DNA of 64,000 nt from Echiichthys vipera (Eukaryota; Chordata; Actinopteri; Perciformes; Trachinidae): NCBI GenBank assembly GCA_963691815.1, contig OY829648.1:29057383-29121382 (forward strand), in the 5' to 3' direction. Positions 1 through 17,106 of the stretch are shown in pieces. The position numbers and the translations under genes were made by a program. The first letter of the stretch is position 1; the number at the start of each line of letters is the position of its first letter. The notes under the pieces were generated by a model. It was not told the DNA's origin, did not search any database, and saw nothing but the letters and a program-made list of their open reading frames with translations.

Positions 1-227
1 TCCATTTTGTGAATAACTCTTTTTTTCATTTGAAATTATTTTGCTTTGCTACAGGACTTTTTTTTTAATGCTACCATTATATGTGAATTAGCCCAAGAAT
101 GCTCTATATACAGTATGTAGATATGCACCTTTACTCTTTTTTTTTGCATCTTTGAAATCGGGCAGTAGCCATTTTAACGCAGCCCGGCGGATATAAGGTG
201 ACGTCCTCGTTCTTATTTTGTACTCAG

Positions 228-419
228 ACCACCAAAACGAGCCCGCCTCAAAGATGGCTACCATCCGAATGAAGGTGATGTGAAAAGTTGGTGTTAATAT
301 TACCCTCTGGAATTTTCTTTTTCTTTTTTTTAGCTCAACTGAAACCTTACAGAAAACAAAATGAAATCCCGAGATCCCAACCAGTCATAGTACAGCCTGA
401 AAACCATGCGTATTTTTAA
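228..419 (+). CDS. Last two coding exons of an unidentified gene (3' part only)
   Basis: Two exons, 228-274 and 334-419, are joined by a 59-nt intron with a GTGATG donor and a strong pyrimidine-rich TTTTTTTTAG acceptor. Only one phase stays open through both, and it gives a 43-residue C-terminal tail that begins PPKRARLKDGYHPNE, ends with the residues NHAYF and then a TAA. The upstream acceptor is TACTCAG at 221-227. The tail is basic near its start (PKRARLK could be part of a nuclear localisation signal) and has no domain I recognise. A long A/T-rich 3' UTR and a canonical AATAAA follow, which supports a real + strand gene end. The rest of the gene lies left of the window. I cannot name the gene. 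The intron is very short, so the joined model is moderately sure only. Confidence 0.5.
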
Positions 420-878
420 CGGTTGTCAGTGTGTTTGTATTTATTACACATGTATGAGATCACGGGTGTTTCAGAGCTGCTGTGTGGACGTCGACGGTGG
501 CACGATTACGCCCAACGAACTAATTTGGATCATTCAGAGCGGCTCCTCCCCAACTCCCCTGCTCAGTATCACAGTGGAGGGGCCGAGCACCGTCGGAGCG
601 ATGCACAGAACCTGCCTCAGTCGTGTCTCCTGAGGTCATCGGAGTGAGTCGACAGCACCGGCCGTGCAAAGGCAAACCCAAGAATTGTTTTTGCACCCCT
701 TGAGAAAAAAAAAATACGGCTCAACTGTACTTTTCACATTGCCTGTCAAATATTATCAAAGCTTCATGTAATGATGCTTTTTAGTTTTTGAATATAAAAG
801 GAAAAGAGACATGAAGAGAAAAATGAACAATTTGTAAAACATGAAATGTTTTCTTTGTTGCATGTCTTTTTGTTCTTC

Positions 879-884
879 AATAAA
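879..884 (+). terminator. Poly(A) signal of the left-edge gene
   Basis: AATAAA lies about 460 nt after the TAA of the terminal exon and is followed by a TG-rich stretch (TGCAGTGTTTTGAATGT). This would make the 3' UTR roughly 420-905. It is the first canonical hexamer downstream of that stop codon. Confidence 0.6.
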
Positions 885-2836
885 ATAACGTACTGCAGTG
901 TTTTGAATGTTAACTTCTTTTTTATAAGGATTTCAGAGTGAAATTGTGGAGCCTTTTTTTCTCGACAGGTTTTAACTTTTAAGATCTCTGCGTATGTAAA
1001 AAGGTATCAGAACTATTGTCTTTTTAATTCAGATTCAAAAACCTGTTTTCTGTGGAGAAAAATAGCTGAAATGGTGTAGGTTTTATGGTCTCTTCATTTG
1101 TACTGGCAATGCGTATCCCAAATAAATTGTTTCTTTTGATGCATAAGGTGCGGTTTTTGTCATTTTTCATGTGCTTTTGTCAACTTTTTTCCTCAACTTG
1201 TGTGCGACTTCTCCTCCAGACTTTTGTAACAGGGTCAGGGTCAGGAGTCACTGTAGGACACAAGTTTACACGTTGTAGACTTGTCACCTCTGGATAACAT
1301 TGCACGTCTCACTTCCAACTATGCTACTGCACGCAGGCATTTTATCACCACTAACATAGCGCCGGAGCTTTGCCGAGCTGCCGAAGGTGTGAAGGGGACA
1401 TTTTCACAGTTTTTGGAAGTGAGTGAAAGCTGTGCACTCAAGGCAGACAGACACCCCCCCTCTCCCTCTTCCCCCACGCCCTGCTCCCTCCAAGGCATGG
1501 TTAATGTGCGTTCCCTGAAAGAGGCAGAATCCACACTTATCTCTCTCCTCCAGATAAAGCAGACAGGATGTCTGATTCTGCTCCTCTAATTCATCCTGGG
1601 AAAGAAAAAAGGGGCTGAAACATGAACTTGTGGATTAGGAAGAGGTTCCCAGGAGCATCTGAAATCAGAGAGCGTGACAGAGACTGTGGGAGTGACACAT
1701 GCAAACATGATCAAGTGTAATTACATGGAGAAGCCTCCTTGTTTCTATCAAAGGGCCACTGTTGGAGGCATGAAAGGCAAGAAGTGCCGGACGCCTTTAA
1801 TTTATTCATGTGCTCCTGTAAACCAAAAGGCATTGTGAGGCTCATTCAGTCATTACATGGTGAAAAGGTGTAAATCCCATTCTGAGTCAAATCAAAAGTA
1901 CGTTCTTTTGAATTTCTGATTCCCTTTAACAAACAGACTGGATAACATGCTGCGCTGTGACTAATGCTGTGTAGGTTTTTAAGGAGACTAGACTGATCAT
2001 TATCCATTTTGCACGGTGCAAATCCAATGAGAAACAGAATCAGGACTATGTGAAGTCCTTTATCCACTAACAAATACCTATAGATGAAGAGGAATGAATA
2101 AATGTAGCCCACAATATTTCCTCAAATTGTGTTGAAACCCCTTCGTTTTTCAGTTCAGCGGGTTTATATATGCATTTTTAAAGGAATAAGAACCCGATGG
2201 TAGAAGTTATTATTTTTGATCTACTACAAGAAGTGTCAGTCATTCCCAGGAACCACTGATGTGATGGTGCCTTGATGTTTTGGTTTAACCCAGGTGCATT
2301 CGGTCGAGGAGTGATGGTGTTTTAGACGTCCTGGTGGCATCGCTCAGGAGCTAGAGCCCTCGTTTAGTAATCTGGAAGTTCCAGGGTGTTTGTTTTTCTT
2401 TTTCAAAATTTATTTTTTAAATTTTTTCACACAGGTTAAAAAAAAAAAGCAGTTGCATACTGCTTCAGAGCATTTGCTCTAAAGTGAAAAAGAAAAAACC
2501 CCATATGAATCCCACTATCCCTCCCAACAACCCAGGTCAGGAGTAGTCACAGTGAATAACTAGGCCATTAAATAACATACAACATAGGTAGATAATTAAG
2601 GTACAATTAGACAAAATAGAGTAAAATAACTGTTAACTGATAAAAAAGTAATTAAAGAGAAAGGGGGGGGGGGGTCTCTCCTTCCAATTATTAGGAAGCA
2701 TCCTCAGCATCATCAGGAATAACAGTGAGACTGTTATCAATAAGAGCCAGCAGTGGGTCCCAGCTTTGGTGGAATGCTGTCAGAGATTCCTTCTGAGAGA
2801 ACCTTAACTTCTCTAATCCGTAGGCTTTGTAAAATT

Positions 2837-3000
2837 TCACATATCCAACTGGTGTGTGTCGGTGGAGAAGGATCCAGGTTTGATCCCCGGCTCCTCCAGA
2901 GAGTGTCAAAGTGTCCTTGAGCAAGACAATGAACCCCTAACTGCTGGTGTATGGCCGTCAGTCATCACCTGCCATCAGTGTGTGAATGTGCGCGGGAATG
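2837..3000 (+). repeat. tRNA-derived SINE copy
   Basis: The sequence has a B-box-like CAGGTTTGATCCCCGG near 2876, then the TGTCCTTGAGCAAGACA-type body and a TGTGTGAATGTG stretch that recur in many fish SINEs. It appears related to the minus-strand copy near 61.2 kb. The head is diverged. Family assignment is by recognition only. Confidence 0.55.
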
Positions 3001-3403
3001 TTTGCACGAGTCGAAAGTAAAATGTTTCATGCCCGTGTGGAAAAAACAAAAGCTTATTAAGATAACAGTTCAAATTAAATGCAGGCATAGATTTGAGACA
3101 GCTTTGTCTAAATGAAAAATCTGCTATATATTATATTTGTGCTTGTCGCTTTGATTTTAAAGTAGCATTATTCATTGGACTAAAAGATTTTTCCGCTTTT
3201 TGGTCTCACGCCCTTTTCACCAAATATATGTTGACATGTGACTGTAGGAAAAGCACCGGTGTAAATAGTCAAATGAAAGATGGCTGAATTCCATGTAGCT
3301 GCTTCAGTTTTTTCACGCTCCTGTTACTGTGCATGCTGCTCACTGAAGTCACTGTGACGGCTTTAATGACATGAAGAGGAGTTTATACTCTACACTTTAA
3401 CAC

Positions 3404-3960
3404 ATTCAATTCAATTCAATTCAATTCAATTCAATTTTAATTACGGTGCCAAATCATAACAAAAGTTATCTCAGGACACTTTAAAGTGTAGGTAAAGACC
3501 ACACACTATGACTTATTTATGATTTACATAGACCCAACAATTCCCCCATAGAGTACAGTGGCAACGAAAACCTTCACTATAACAAGCAGGAACGTCAGAC
3601 AGACCCAGCTCTATGTAGGACGGACATCTGTCTGCACCGGTTGGAGAGGAAGAAAAGAAGAGAGAAAGAGAGAAAAGACGGACAGATGGACAGAGAGAGA
3701 CAAAGACAGAGACACTTCCAGTAACTATAATAATATCTATAGTAATGTGAATATGACTTATATGCTATGGCGGTTAATACAGCAGAATAGTAGAAACAAG
3801 CACAGCTAAGGTTATAGATTATAATAGTAGCAGGAAGCGTCATGCAGGACCACGGCAGCAGGCACCACCACCATCAGCAGAGACCTGCGAGACGACAAAG
3901 CACAAACAACTCAGAGGAAGAAGTTGAATTAGTAACATGCATTGATGAGACATACACATA
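3404..3960 (-). mobile_element. 5'-truncated LINE 3' end, copy 1
   Basis: Read on the minus strand this ends in tandem ATTGA units (3404-3436 on the + strand), the short tandem repeat end expected for L2/CR1-type LINEs. It is closely similar to the copy starting at 26405: both share the segment with CAAATCATAACAAAAGTTAT, a body containing CATCTGTCTGCA, and a distal block with TAACATGCATTGATGAGACA. A third, much shorter copy is at 27.95 kb. A common 3' end with variable 5' truncation is the signature of target-primed reverse transcription. Confidence 0.65.
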
Positions 3961-6125
3961 CACACACATGCTGCTTTTAAGGCGATGATTGTGATACATA
4001 ATGTAGGGGAAATATCTAACAATTGCATTTGTTTAAGATAAAATGATCTAGCATGTTCTTCTAATAAGTTAAAATTGGATGCAGTATGGGACTGAACAAA
4101 ATTGAATGAAATTTTCTGTTTCAAAGGTTAACAAAAAACTGTTTGATTAGTGGCTATTAAAATTGTCTTTGGTTAATGGGGGGTGCTGGGGGACCTGGAC
4201 CCCTGGCGTCACCAAATCTCCCATCCTAACTCAGTCTCATGTGGCCTCTTATGAGAAACTAAGCTCAAAGGTAACAGCATCATTCTCTTCAGGTTCATGT
4301 TGGTTGTCCTGCCTGCGGTCACAGGTGTTACACCTTTGGGGCTCCAGACCCAAAGAACCCAGATTCACTAATGTAATTAACTGCCAAAAAAATTCCATAA
4401 TATCACCACTAAAATGCAACATGCAGTCCAATGCTCCTGAGAGCTGAAGTGAAACTGACACTTCTGTTTTCTGCTCAAGAAGTAAGAAAATCTCATTCAA
4501 AATGCCACTGACATTTGTAACTACACCCTAATAACTGCAATCCAGGCTTGTCTAGATAAGAATGGTAGTTTGAAAAATAACATCGATCATGTTTTTAGTG
4601 GCCTTTGACAAACACCATTTCCCATAAGCACGCTAATGGCTCGAGGAGCTGTTGTTTCTGTGCTCACAAGGTAATCGTTGTTCAAATTAGTTAAAATCAT
4701 AAAGGTTTTGATTTCTCATAACAACTGCTGTGCTGCTTGATAGAGATTAAAGCTCTGGAACCAGATTCAAGGCCTTTAATATATCAGTGTAAACTGTTCA
4801 AACTGCCACAGGTCACAGGGCCCACCAGTGCAGTGATCATCGACTGGCGGCCTGCAGGTCACATCCGGCCTGCCAAAGTTTCCCATCTGGTCAACAGAAT
4901 ATTCCCTTAAGACAGGGACACATCAAGCCAACTGACTGTTGACACGTTGCCAAAAAGTGGCACTTGAACACGCCGCAAAGACTACAGCTGACGGCCAACT
5001 GGCGCATACATTCTGTGCCTAAGTGAGAGGAAATAACTCTTATTACCAGCAGGTGGCAGTAGTCTGTATTTATCATTCAAAAATGGAAACAGGAAGTGAT
5101 GAATGATGTTTCAAGGAGCTAAGTGTCATCCCAGTGTGGACAGTGCTACGGACAGAGAAAAAAGAACGGATGGCGGATGGGGAAAATGGCGCTCATTCCT
5201 TCATTTGGAAAGCTGCTCAGTGGCGCAATCTCCCTTAAGGCCGCCGCCATTTTTGGTTCTCGTGAACGCGGAAGGACTTACCAGAGGTAGAAATCTTTGC
5301 GCCCCCAAGTCCCTGCCCCAGCGTCAAGCACGAAACAACAAAAATGATAGAAAAAAACATTGGACACAATGCTCTAAAAGTTTGAGCAGTGAGTTGTGTC
5401 TCTGTACGGAGCCTTACGCTGGACTCTACGAAGACTTGACCTAAGCTGCTGGATGTGTTTCGCTACGGCTCTTTTTAGCCACGCACCCTCCTTCTCCTGC
5501 CCATAACTCCATTTTGCTAAAACTATGCCCACATACATTTTTTTAGTAGAGGGTCTTCCTCCCCGCATGTATGGGAGTTAATGAGCGAATGTGCTTCCGT
5601 GCACAGGAAAGAAGCGAGTGCTGCAGTACCGGGCTTAGCCGCTTAGCCCATGGTGGCATAAGATGAGAGCGCCTGTTCTGGAGACCTGGGCAGTACATGC
5701 TGATGAATGGTGCGGAGCTCCTGACTCACTTGCTAACAATAATCTGCCAGATGGCTCACGTTTGGTTGAAACAACACTGGATTAGTGCTCAACTCTGTCC
5801 TCTCATCAAAATAAAGTCGCGTCAAAATGGCAAAATGAGTGGGTGACTTCACAGCAGCTATGTCCACCTCTTTTATACAGTCTATGACAGTGACACTGCG
5901 TAAGAAAAAAGCACTTCAGTCTCATTTGACCTCATCCTTGGTTTCGTCCATCTAAGCCTTCTCATCATTGGAGTTTCATATCAATCATCCTCAACCAGAC
6001 CACAGTGCATGTGGCACATACAGTGGGGCTCAGGGCTCACATTATATCAATGACAGTAACAAGGCTCATAAGGACTTATATAAAACGCATAATGTGCATC
6101 AGTTATGCCAACGCCTGCCAGCATG

Positions 6126-6127
<2 letters not shown>

Positions 6128-6156
<29 letters not shown>
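6128..6156. repeat. (CA)n microsatellite
   Basis: An uninterrupted run of about 14 CA dinucleotides in intergenic DNA. Confidence 0.95.
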
Positions 6157-6159
<3 letters not shown>

Positions 6160-7489
6160 GCTACACACATGTGCCTGAGGGAAGGCCTACTGAAGCAGAC
6201 AACACAAGGCCTGAGGACTGAGGGCACGCCACAACGGAGAGGCTGTGTCTCAAAGAAACCCTCTGCATTAATATGATGAAACTCATCTCCATACGAATGC
6301 CGTTGCTCACCAAAGAGCTCCAAAAAATAAGGTTCTGCAGCAATAGGGTCAAGTCATTAGTGACTGTGGGTGTGTTTGAGTCAGCGTTGCAGATTTCAGA
6401 TTTGGAAACTGTTCAGTTTGGCAAAGACTTGCAGCTGGAAAGCCTCACAGTCCCGTATTGCCTATGCCACCCACAGATCTTTAATGAATTCCTCTGATCC
6501 CAACTTTCATAAAGAAGACATTTGGAAAAGATTTCACAGATCGGCGTGCGTCATCGTAGCCTTTCAAGTTATTTCAACCGTGGAACATTTGAATTAGAAT
6601 CCGCAGTAAATGTGAGCATTTGGGGTGTGGGAGTTTAAGGCTGTAAACGGGCTCTTTTTATTTGCCTAAAGCTTCCATAATGAGCAAGATGTGGACCTTA
6701 TCGTGTTCTTCATTAAACCTTAGAATCTGTGCCAGGATGTGCTCTTAATGAAGAAACAGGAAAGTTATCTCTCCCAAACATGAATCAGAAATGAAACAAA
6801 AAATATATTTTTTGCGCCGATGATCGAGGACATTCAGATACACTGCTGTTGCAATAATTAAGGCATTCGCATCCAATAACAAAACCATTCATGACGAGTC
6901 TCCTGCAGCTGGGAGCTAATTTGTTCTGAGTTTGTGTCTGTGTTTTCCTCTTCTTAAATGTTTTCCTGCATTTGGTTTGACACATTTGGTCACTTCGCTG
7001 TGTCGCTTTAGAGGGAAATCCTGTCTTTTCATGAGATAGCAATGCTGATTATGTTGTCAAGATGGATTTACGTCTGGTAAAAAAAAAACTGCCCAGTTCC
7101 CCCTGCTCTGTGTACCCTGCTATGTACAGTACATTGTAATTTAGGAGGCAGCTGTCATATTGAGTTTTCCCATTATCCAGTATGTAAAGCGGGGCTCAGG
7201 CTCACACTGAACGCACTGGGTGTGACTATATCATCTCTCTCGATCTCACACAAACACAGACTGGATTTATGGATTTAAATTAATATTTCAATGAATAGTC
7301 AAAACAGGAGGCGGTTTAAGAAATCTGTTTTTACAGAATGAGCCTGTGGCAGGTTGGTGCCTCTCAACTGCGACACACTGCTGACCCCTCATGGTCTGTG
7401 TGACTGTGATCAGGCAGACAGCACTATGAACAAGAACAGTCGGAAAGTTTCAAGACTCTTAGTCAAACTGTGTAACGGTTGTAAAATCG

Positions 7490-7650
7490 TCATTTTAGGC
7501 CTTTAAATCAAATTGTGAAATAAGATGAGAGGAAAGCACTGTAACAGTTGACCCTTTTTGGAATTTTAAGGCCAAAATTTAGATTTTTTATATTAAATGT
7601 TTTTGCTATTATTATTTTCCTCATGCACCCAAACACAAAGAGTCCTGATG
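7490..7650. repeat. Dispersed repeat, copy A
   Basis: The block from about 7517 to 7650 (contains GCACTGTAACAGTTGACC and CACAAAGAGTCCTGATGCAT) is repeated near 12333-12478 with a few substitutions and short indels, in the same orientation. It encodes nothing recognisable. Just after this copy comes the near-palindrome at 7658 and a GAGCCGGCTC-containing stretch. Confidence 0.75.
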
Positions 7651-7657
7651 CATGTGA

Positions 7658-7815
7658 CAGTGATTATGAATCAGTGATTATGAATCACTGTCACAGATCT
7701 CACATAGACCTAAAAAAAGTATTTAATAGACTCTTTTCAAAGATCCGGCTCTGTAGGCTCGGCTCCCTTAGAAGAGCCGGCTCTTACGGCTCCCAAATGG
7801 CTCTTCATTTAGTAT
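7658..7815. repeat. Inverted repeat and GAGCCGGCTC-type transposon fragment
   Basis: GTGACAGTGATT and AATCACTGTCAC flank a 17-bp centre (7658-7696). About 50 bp downstream are repeated GGCTC/GAGCC blocks (AGAGCCGGCTCTTACGGCTC and a further GGCTCTTC), which resemble the ends of non-autonomous hAT-like elements in fish. No boundary or target duplication is certain. Confidence 0.4.
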
Positions 7816-8197
7816 CACCCGGAGCCGACTTGAAGATGTACTCCGTAAGATTTAGTGGATTGAGAGTAAATACAGCCTTGAAGCACGACACTAGCACTAC
7901 ATTCACATCTGTGATTATGTACTGTACCTCCCACAGCAAGCGAACGGGCGAGTAAAGCATTGGCAACGCAAATCTGTATGACATTGAACTTTGGTGAACT
8001 GACCGATAAAGTGACAGCCTCAAACGATAGCAGAGTAGTGTGTGCAGCGGCTGCTGCTTTTGGAGTGAGTCAAGATGGAGGACATCGTTACTGTGTCTTT
8101 CTAGCTGCTATCGTCTTGGCAGATGATGGTCACTCGCCAAATTTACCACGCGAATTAGGGCCAAGTCTATTTTTTTTTTTTTTTTACAGTCAAATCT

Positions 8198-8574
8198 ACG
8201 AGGAAAAAAGTTGCCGATTTATGAGATTTAAAAAGAAGCAATTCTACGAGAAAAAAGCTGCAGATTACGAGATTAAAAGTAGCAAATTTACGAGAAAAAA
8301 GTTGCAGATTTATGAGATTAAAAAGAAGCAAATCTACGAGAAAAAAGTTGCAGATTATTGAGATTAAAAAGAAGCAAATCTACGAGAAAAAGGACGCAGA
8401 TTATGAGATTAAAAGTAGCAAATTTACGAGAAAAAAGTTGCAGATTTATGAGATTAAAAAGAAGCAAATCTACGAGAAAAAAGACGCAGATTATGAGATT
8501 AAAATAAACAAATCAAGGTGAAAAAAAGTTGCAGATTTATTGGATTAAAAAGAAGAAAATCTACGAGAAAAAAG
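8198..8574. repeat. Minisatellite, about 8 units of 44-47 bp
   Basis: Each unit starts ACGAGAAAAAAGTTGCAGAT or a close variant and ends with AGAAGCAAATCT or AGTAGCAAATTT. Two subtypes alternate, which suggests a two-unit higher-order repeat. The array happens to be open in two frames and so gives Lys-rich ORFs that are not genes. Confidence 0.9.
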
Positions 8575-10230
8575 TGTTGAACTACATGGCTTCAGGATCA
8601 ACACAGAAGCTGCTGCATGTCGTGCGGGCTACTATGTTGAGAACGACACAAGGTCTGATGACATCATGTTGCCTATAATAAGCCACACATGCACAAAAAG
8701 AACATCTGTGATTATCACCTGAAAACAACAGCCGTCTGCTACAGTTGAAATACACAGACCTCCTGTGTAACAGCCATGTCCAGACACATCAGCTGTGATG
8801 TACAAATAATGTCCAGGAGTGAACTTAACTTGCTATTTGTTGTTCCATTTATTTCACATATTGCATTTCTTGTCTCCACATGCATCATATACACATTAGG
8901 AAGGTTTACACTGTCTGCAGGCATCATGATCAGGTCATCCATTGATGTGAATATTAAGCAGCCATGTAGAACACATTCTCTTCACAATATGATTCCATCA
9001 GAGCCTGTTTAACCCAAGTTTGCACCTATGCACAGTCCCATTATGTTTTACAGACATTTGTAGTTCACTAATAAGGTAAAACATGTTGTTTATGCTGCAT
9101 TTGGCTGAACTTCCACTTCCTTTTGTACTGTGCGTCAGGCAAGGCTTTCAAAACAGACTAATTACGCCTCAAAGTTGATCTCCTACATAAACTACAGAAA
9201 AAAGAATGTCACTTTGTCTTTCAGGGCTTCCGTACCCCCCTCCCCCAGGTCTGTCTTTTTTTTCATGCTTGGCCCTTATACACCGTCGTACAAACTCAAT
9301 CACTACGCTTTACAAGTTTGCAAATGATTTGATCAATTTAGAGAAAAACAGGACAGGGAGAAGTGGGTAAATCAGCAAGGCACAGGCTATCACAGCAGCT
9401 AGCCCCGGCTCACAGGTGTGCAGCCACTGTGGCTTGCTGTTTTTGCCAGTTTTCTAGTTCTTATAATGTAATTGCTTTTACCACCCAAATGACACATTAT
9501 GTGGTAAAATCATTTCTGTGATAAGCAGTCTGATTGTGGGCTTAACCCAATGTTGACCAAACATTTAGCCTAGCTACTGTGTTTAGGCTTTGTAGTGCAG
9601 CATGAATGGATGCTAAGTCTATTCAGATCCAGATGCAACATGCTAGTTGTATGACAGGCAGTCAATTCATATTTTTGTTGCGTAACACAGAAGAAACACA
9701 ACTGTCACGAGGCTCAGATATGGCTGTGACAGCAGTGTCAGGGCAGTGATGGTCTTACGTTACCATATGTGCCTCTCCAGGGAGAGACATTTAAATCCCT
9801 GCCTACATCTATACGCTCTTACACAGCTCTTAAAGGATGGTCTGAACATCTAAGTTTTCTTTAATGCACATGTCATTAATATTTCATGTAAGACGCCGTC
9901 AACTCAACAGAACATGAAAAAACATGTAGGCCTAGGTACGTCCAACAAACGTACTTCTTAATTCACAATCATGAGTTTTAAGTAAAGTATTCAACTCTCA
10001 AGATGACAATTAATTTAACACAGCTGATGTCAGATCTGATAACATAATATTCATGTAGCTGACAAATATTTGTTTGGTGTGAAAGGTTTATTAAAAATGA
10101 CCTCAACTACCACACCATTGGACATCACATGACCCCTTCACAAATACCTTTTTATGCAATATATAATCATTCTAGCTACATGATCTAAAACACACGATAA
10201 ACAACAAAAAATGATACACGCACAGCCCAC

Positions 10231-10570
10231 ACTGTATCATTTAAGAAGAAGAAGAAGAATTTCTTTATTAATCCTGCAAGGGAAATTCATTTTTTTTCGC
10301 TCTGTTATTATTATTCATGTTACACACACACAGAGGCCCAAAATACACACATATGCACAAGCAGGACCTATATACATGCAATTAATGGAGAGATGTCAGA
10401 GCGAGGGGGCTGCCAATGGCTCAGCTCCCCGAGCAGTTGGGGGTTCGGTGCCTTGCTCAACAACACCTCGGCAGTGCCCAGGAGATGAGCTGGCACCTCT
10501 CCAGCCACCAGTCCACGCTCCATTCATGGTCCACACCGAGTCACCTATGGACTGAGCTACTGCCACTACT
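10231..10570. repeat. Composite fish interspersed repeat
   Basis: It begins with a (GAA)n stretch and TTTCTTTATTAATCCTGCAA and continues into a segment with GTTCGGTGCCTTGCTCAACA and TATGGACTGAGCTACTGCC. These phrases recur across fish genomes. The last phrase, read on the minus strand, resembles a tRNA-like A box. Boundaries are approximate. Confidence 0.55.
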
Positions 10571-12332
10571 TATATAAGTCTATCCTGTCTCAACAGTGAT
10601 AGGCTAAATATTTTACAGCCAGACATCATAGCGAGGAAATCACAGGTGTTACTAATAGCAATAACAATGGCTCCGCTCCATTCAAGTGTGCCAGGAGACC
10701 GTGACAGTGACGGTGACAGTGAGCCATCATGAACGACACCATGACCCTGAAGCTGAAGCAGCTAAATGGAACTTAGCCATCATTATTATCTTTTACACCT
10801 TTACACACAGATCAAAATCATTACGGTTTTCAGTGTGCGCTGAACACCATATCAGTCTGAGATATGGGCTTATAATATGTTAGAGGTTGTAGAACAGCAC
10901 CAGTTTGGCAGCAGTGGCGTAATGACTCTTCCTTCTTCTAGAGTATATATACAGTATATATATGTTGCAGTGTATGTGGATGACATCAGCTGACAGGAAG
11001 TCAACAAGGAACACAGGTTGTTGCCTAGCAATGCTATTCCATTGAGGGGGTCTATAGGCGACAGCAACACTTCACTGTGGCTCAGCATTTTAAAAGCAAA
11101 AACGCCAGAACGCCCTTAATTGTTTTTGAGAGGATACATTTTCATTTAATATCATCAATTCCTCACAGATCATTAATTTGAAGCGTGCAAATTAAATGTC
11201 AGTGGGCCCACCTCGTAAAAGAGGTGCAATAAAATTAGGTTAACAGCCTCAGAGGGTCATCGCTTCATTAGGAAAAAATCGTTAAACAGCATACCATTGT
11301 TTTGGCCTATTTTAGGCCATTTTTCTGCTGATCATGTATACAATAGTGGTACCTATATATTGATTGGCCACTGTCTCCCATTTTATTTTGTAGTGAAAAT
11401 GATCTCGTAAAGGCTTGAAGCCAGCTGGAAAAGCAAATAGTAAAAAAATGAGCATCATATCTGCTTAATTTCATTAGTGTGCTATTACCACAGCAAGGTA
11501 ATGCAGCAGAACAAATAAAGGCATGATTAGTGTAATGGATTACCTCACTCAGTCATGAGTCAAGTCTCTGTAAATTCATGTTAGCTGTCTATAATGTAGG
11601 AAAAACAGACATCTAAAATCTAAAAACCCCAAACTGTAACTGGCCAGTTTTTAGGTGAACTATAGCTAAAGGTAAAAACATGCAAGAACACCGTGATTCT
11701 TTAACTTTGGGTGATAGTTTGGCAAAAACAAAACTCAGTTGAATCTCTTTTGTTTAGAGGTTTTCAGGATGTTGCCCGTTGGGTCCTTGTTTATAATTTA
11801 GATCTCATCCGTGGACGCAAGTGTGACCTTGTGCAGCTTTGAGCTGTCTCAGCAGAGCGTCTGGCCACGGCGGCTGACACAGCGAGACGTCTGCCTGTGC
11901 GGGGACAGAGGGTGTATGTAGGTCAGCCATGGGCCTGCATGCTGTGACAGCAGCACGGTCACTGTGCTGTGCAGCAGGACAGGGATTGGAGTGGACAGAG
12001 AGCGGCGGCGTGGAGGGAGGCCCCCCTCTCACGTCAGCACCGATACTTCCTCATTTGCCACCTTAAACACTTTGACATTATCAGGCCACACAGAGCAACG
12101 TCCACCCTCATTATTCTCACCTTTGGTACTGCAGCAAAATGGGCAAAGAGAAGAAACAGGCAGAAAATAGTGAGCAGACATCCGATCATGGTGCATGTCT
12201 GGAACGTGGGATGGTCATTTGATGGGTGCAAGTCCTGTCCATGTCAAGACGCGTAACCATGTCAAGCTAGTATGTTCAATTACAACATGGTTACACTTTT
12301 GACAATACAGAGCTGTGTAAACACCACCCGAT

Positions 12333-12480
12333 TGTGAAAATAAGACGAGAGGAAAGCACTGTAACAGTTGACCCTTTTTGGATTTTTTTTGAAGGCCAAA
12401 ATTTTATTTGTTTATTTTTTATATGCACTATTATTATTTTCCTCATGCACCCAAACACAAAGAGTCCTGATGCATGCAAT
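12333..12480. repeat. Dispersed repeat, copy B
   Basis: Same sequence as 7517-7650, again in + orientation, with an expanded T-run and a small insertion. It lies immediately 3' of the MED8 poly(A) signal on the opposite sense. Confidence 0.75.
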
Positions 12481-12517
12481 GTTTTCATTACGCAACCAAG
12501 CAGTTCTTTAAACATCT

Positions 12518-12523
12518 TTTATT
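12518..12523 (-). terminator. MED8 poly(A) signal
   Basis: TTTATT on the + strand reads AATAAA on the minus strand, about 305 nt after the MED8 stop codon. It is the first canonical hexamer I see in the expected direction. Confidence 0.55.
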
Positions 12524-12828
12524 GGAAGAGAGTCAATGGTACAGTTCTAAAAATGAAATGTTTTTATAATCCCATGAGTGATGGCATACTGCCATCTAGT
12601 GGCTCAAACACTGAGGCTCAAATTATGTATGAAAAATGGAAAATGTGCCCTAATAATGGTCACAATTATAACCATTCATGTGTGAGGTCATTAGAGAGAA
12701 CAGAGTAATAACTTTGTAAAAGTCTATGAAAACAGTGGGTTTGTAGAAAGGTAACAAAGGTATGTTTAAAGAACGTTGTGGCTGCTTGAGGTGAGTCTCT
12801 GAAATGTAACAAATAAGAGTGGAGGCGC

Positions 12829-17106
<4,278 letters not shown>

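Larger units (their letters stand above)
906..12517. other. Intergenic region, repeat-rich, no gene seen
   Basis: About 11.6 kb between the left-edge gene and the 3' end of MED8. None of the small ORFs here resembles a conserved protein or has convincing splice neighbours. The support is for repeats, listed separately: a SINE near 2.8 kb, a LINE 3' end at 3.4 kb, a (CA)n at 6.1 kb, duplicated segments at 7.5 and 12.3 kb, a minisatellite at 8.2 kb and a composite repeat at 10.2 kb. Motifs such as TTTTATACAGTCTATG near 5873, frequent in fish repeats, suggest more decayed elements. I see nothing else of note between them. Confidence 0.7.

Noticed and set aside
2691..2924. 77-codon minus ORF with FHQSWDPLLALI, resembling a LINE ORF2 C-terminus
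   Set aside because: The similarity is short and overlaps a SINE-like stretch. It is too weak to list as a separate element.
7960..8521. Lys-rich ORFs with KKQIYEKK repeats
   Set aside because: They are products of the 45-bp minisatellite, with no splice context or homologue.
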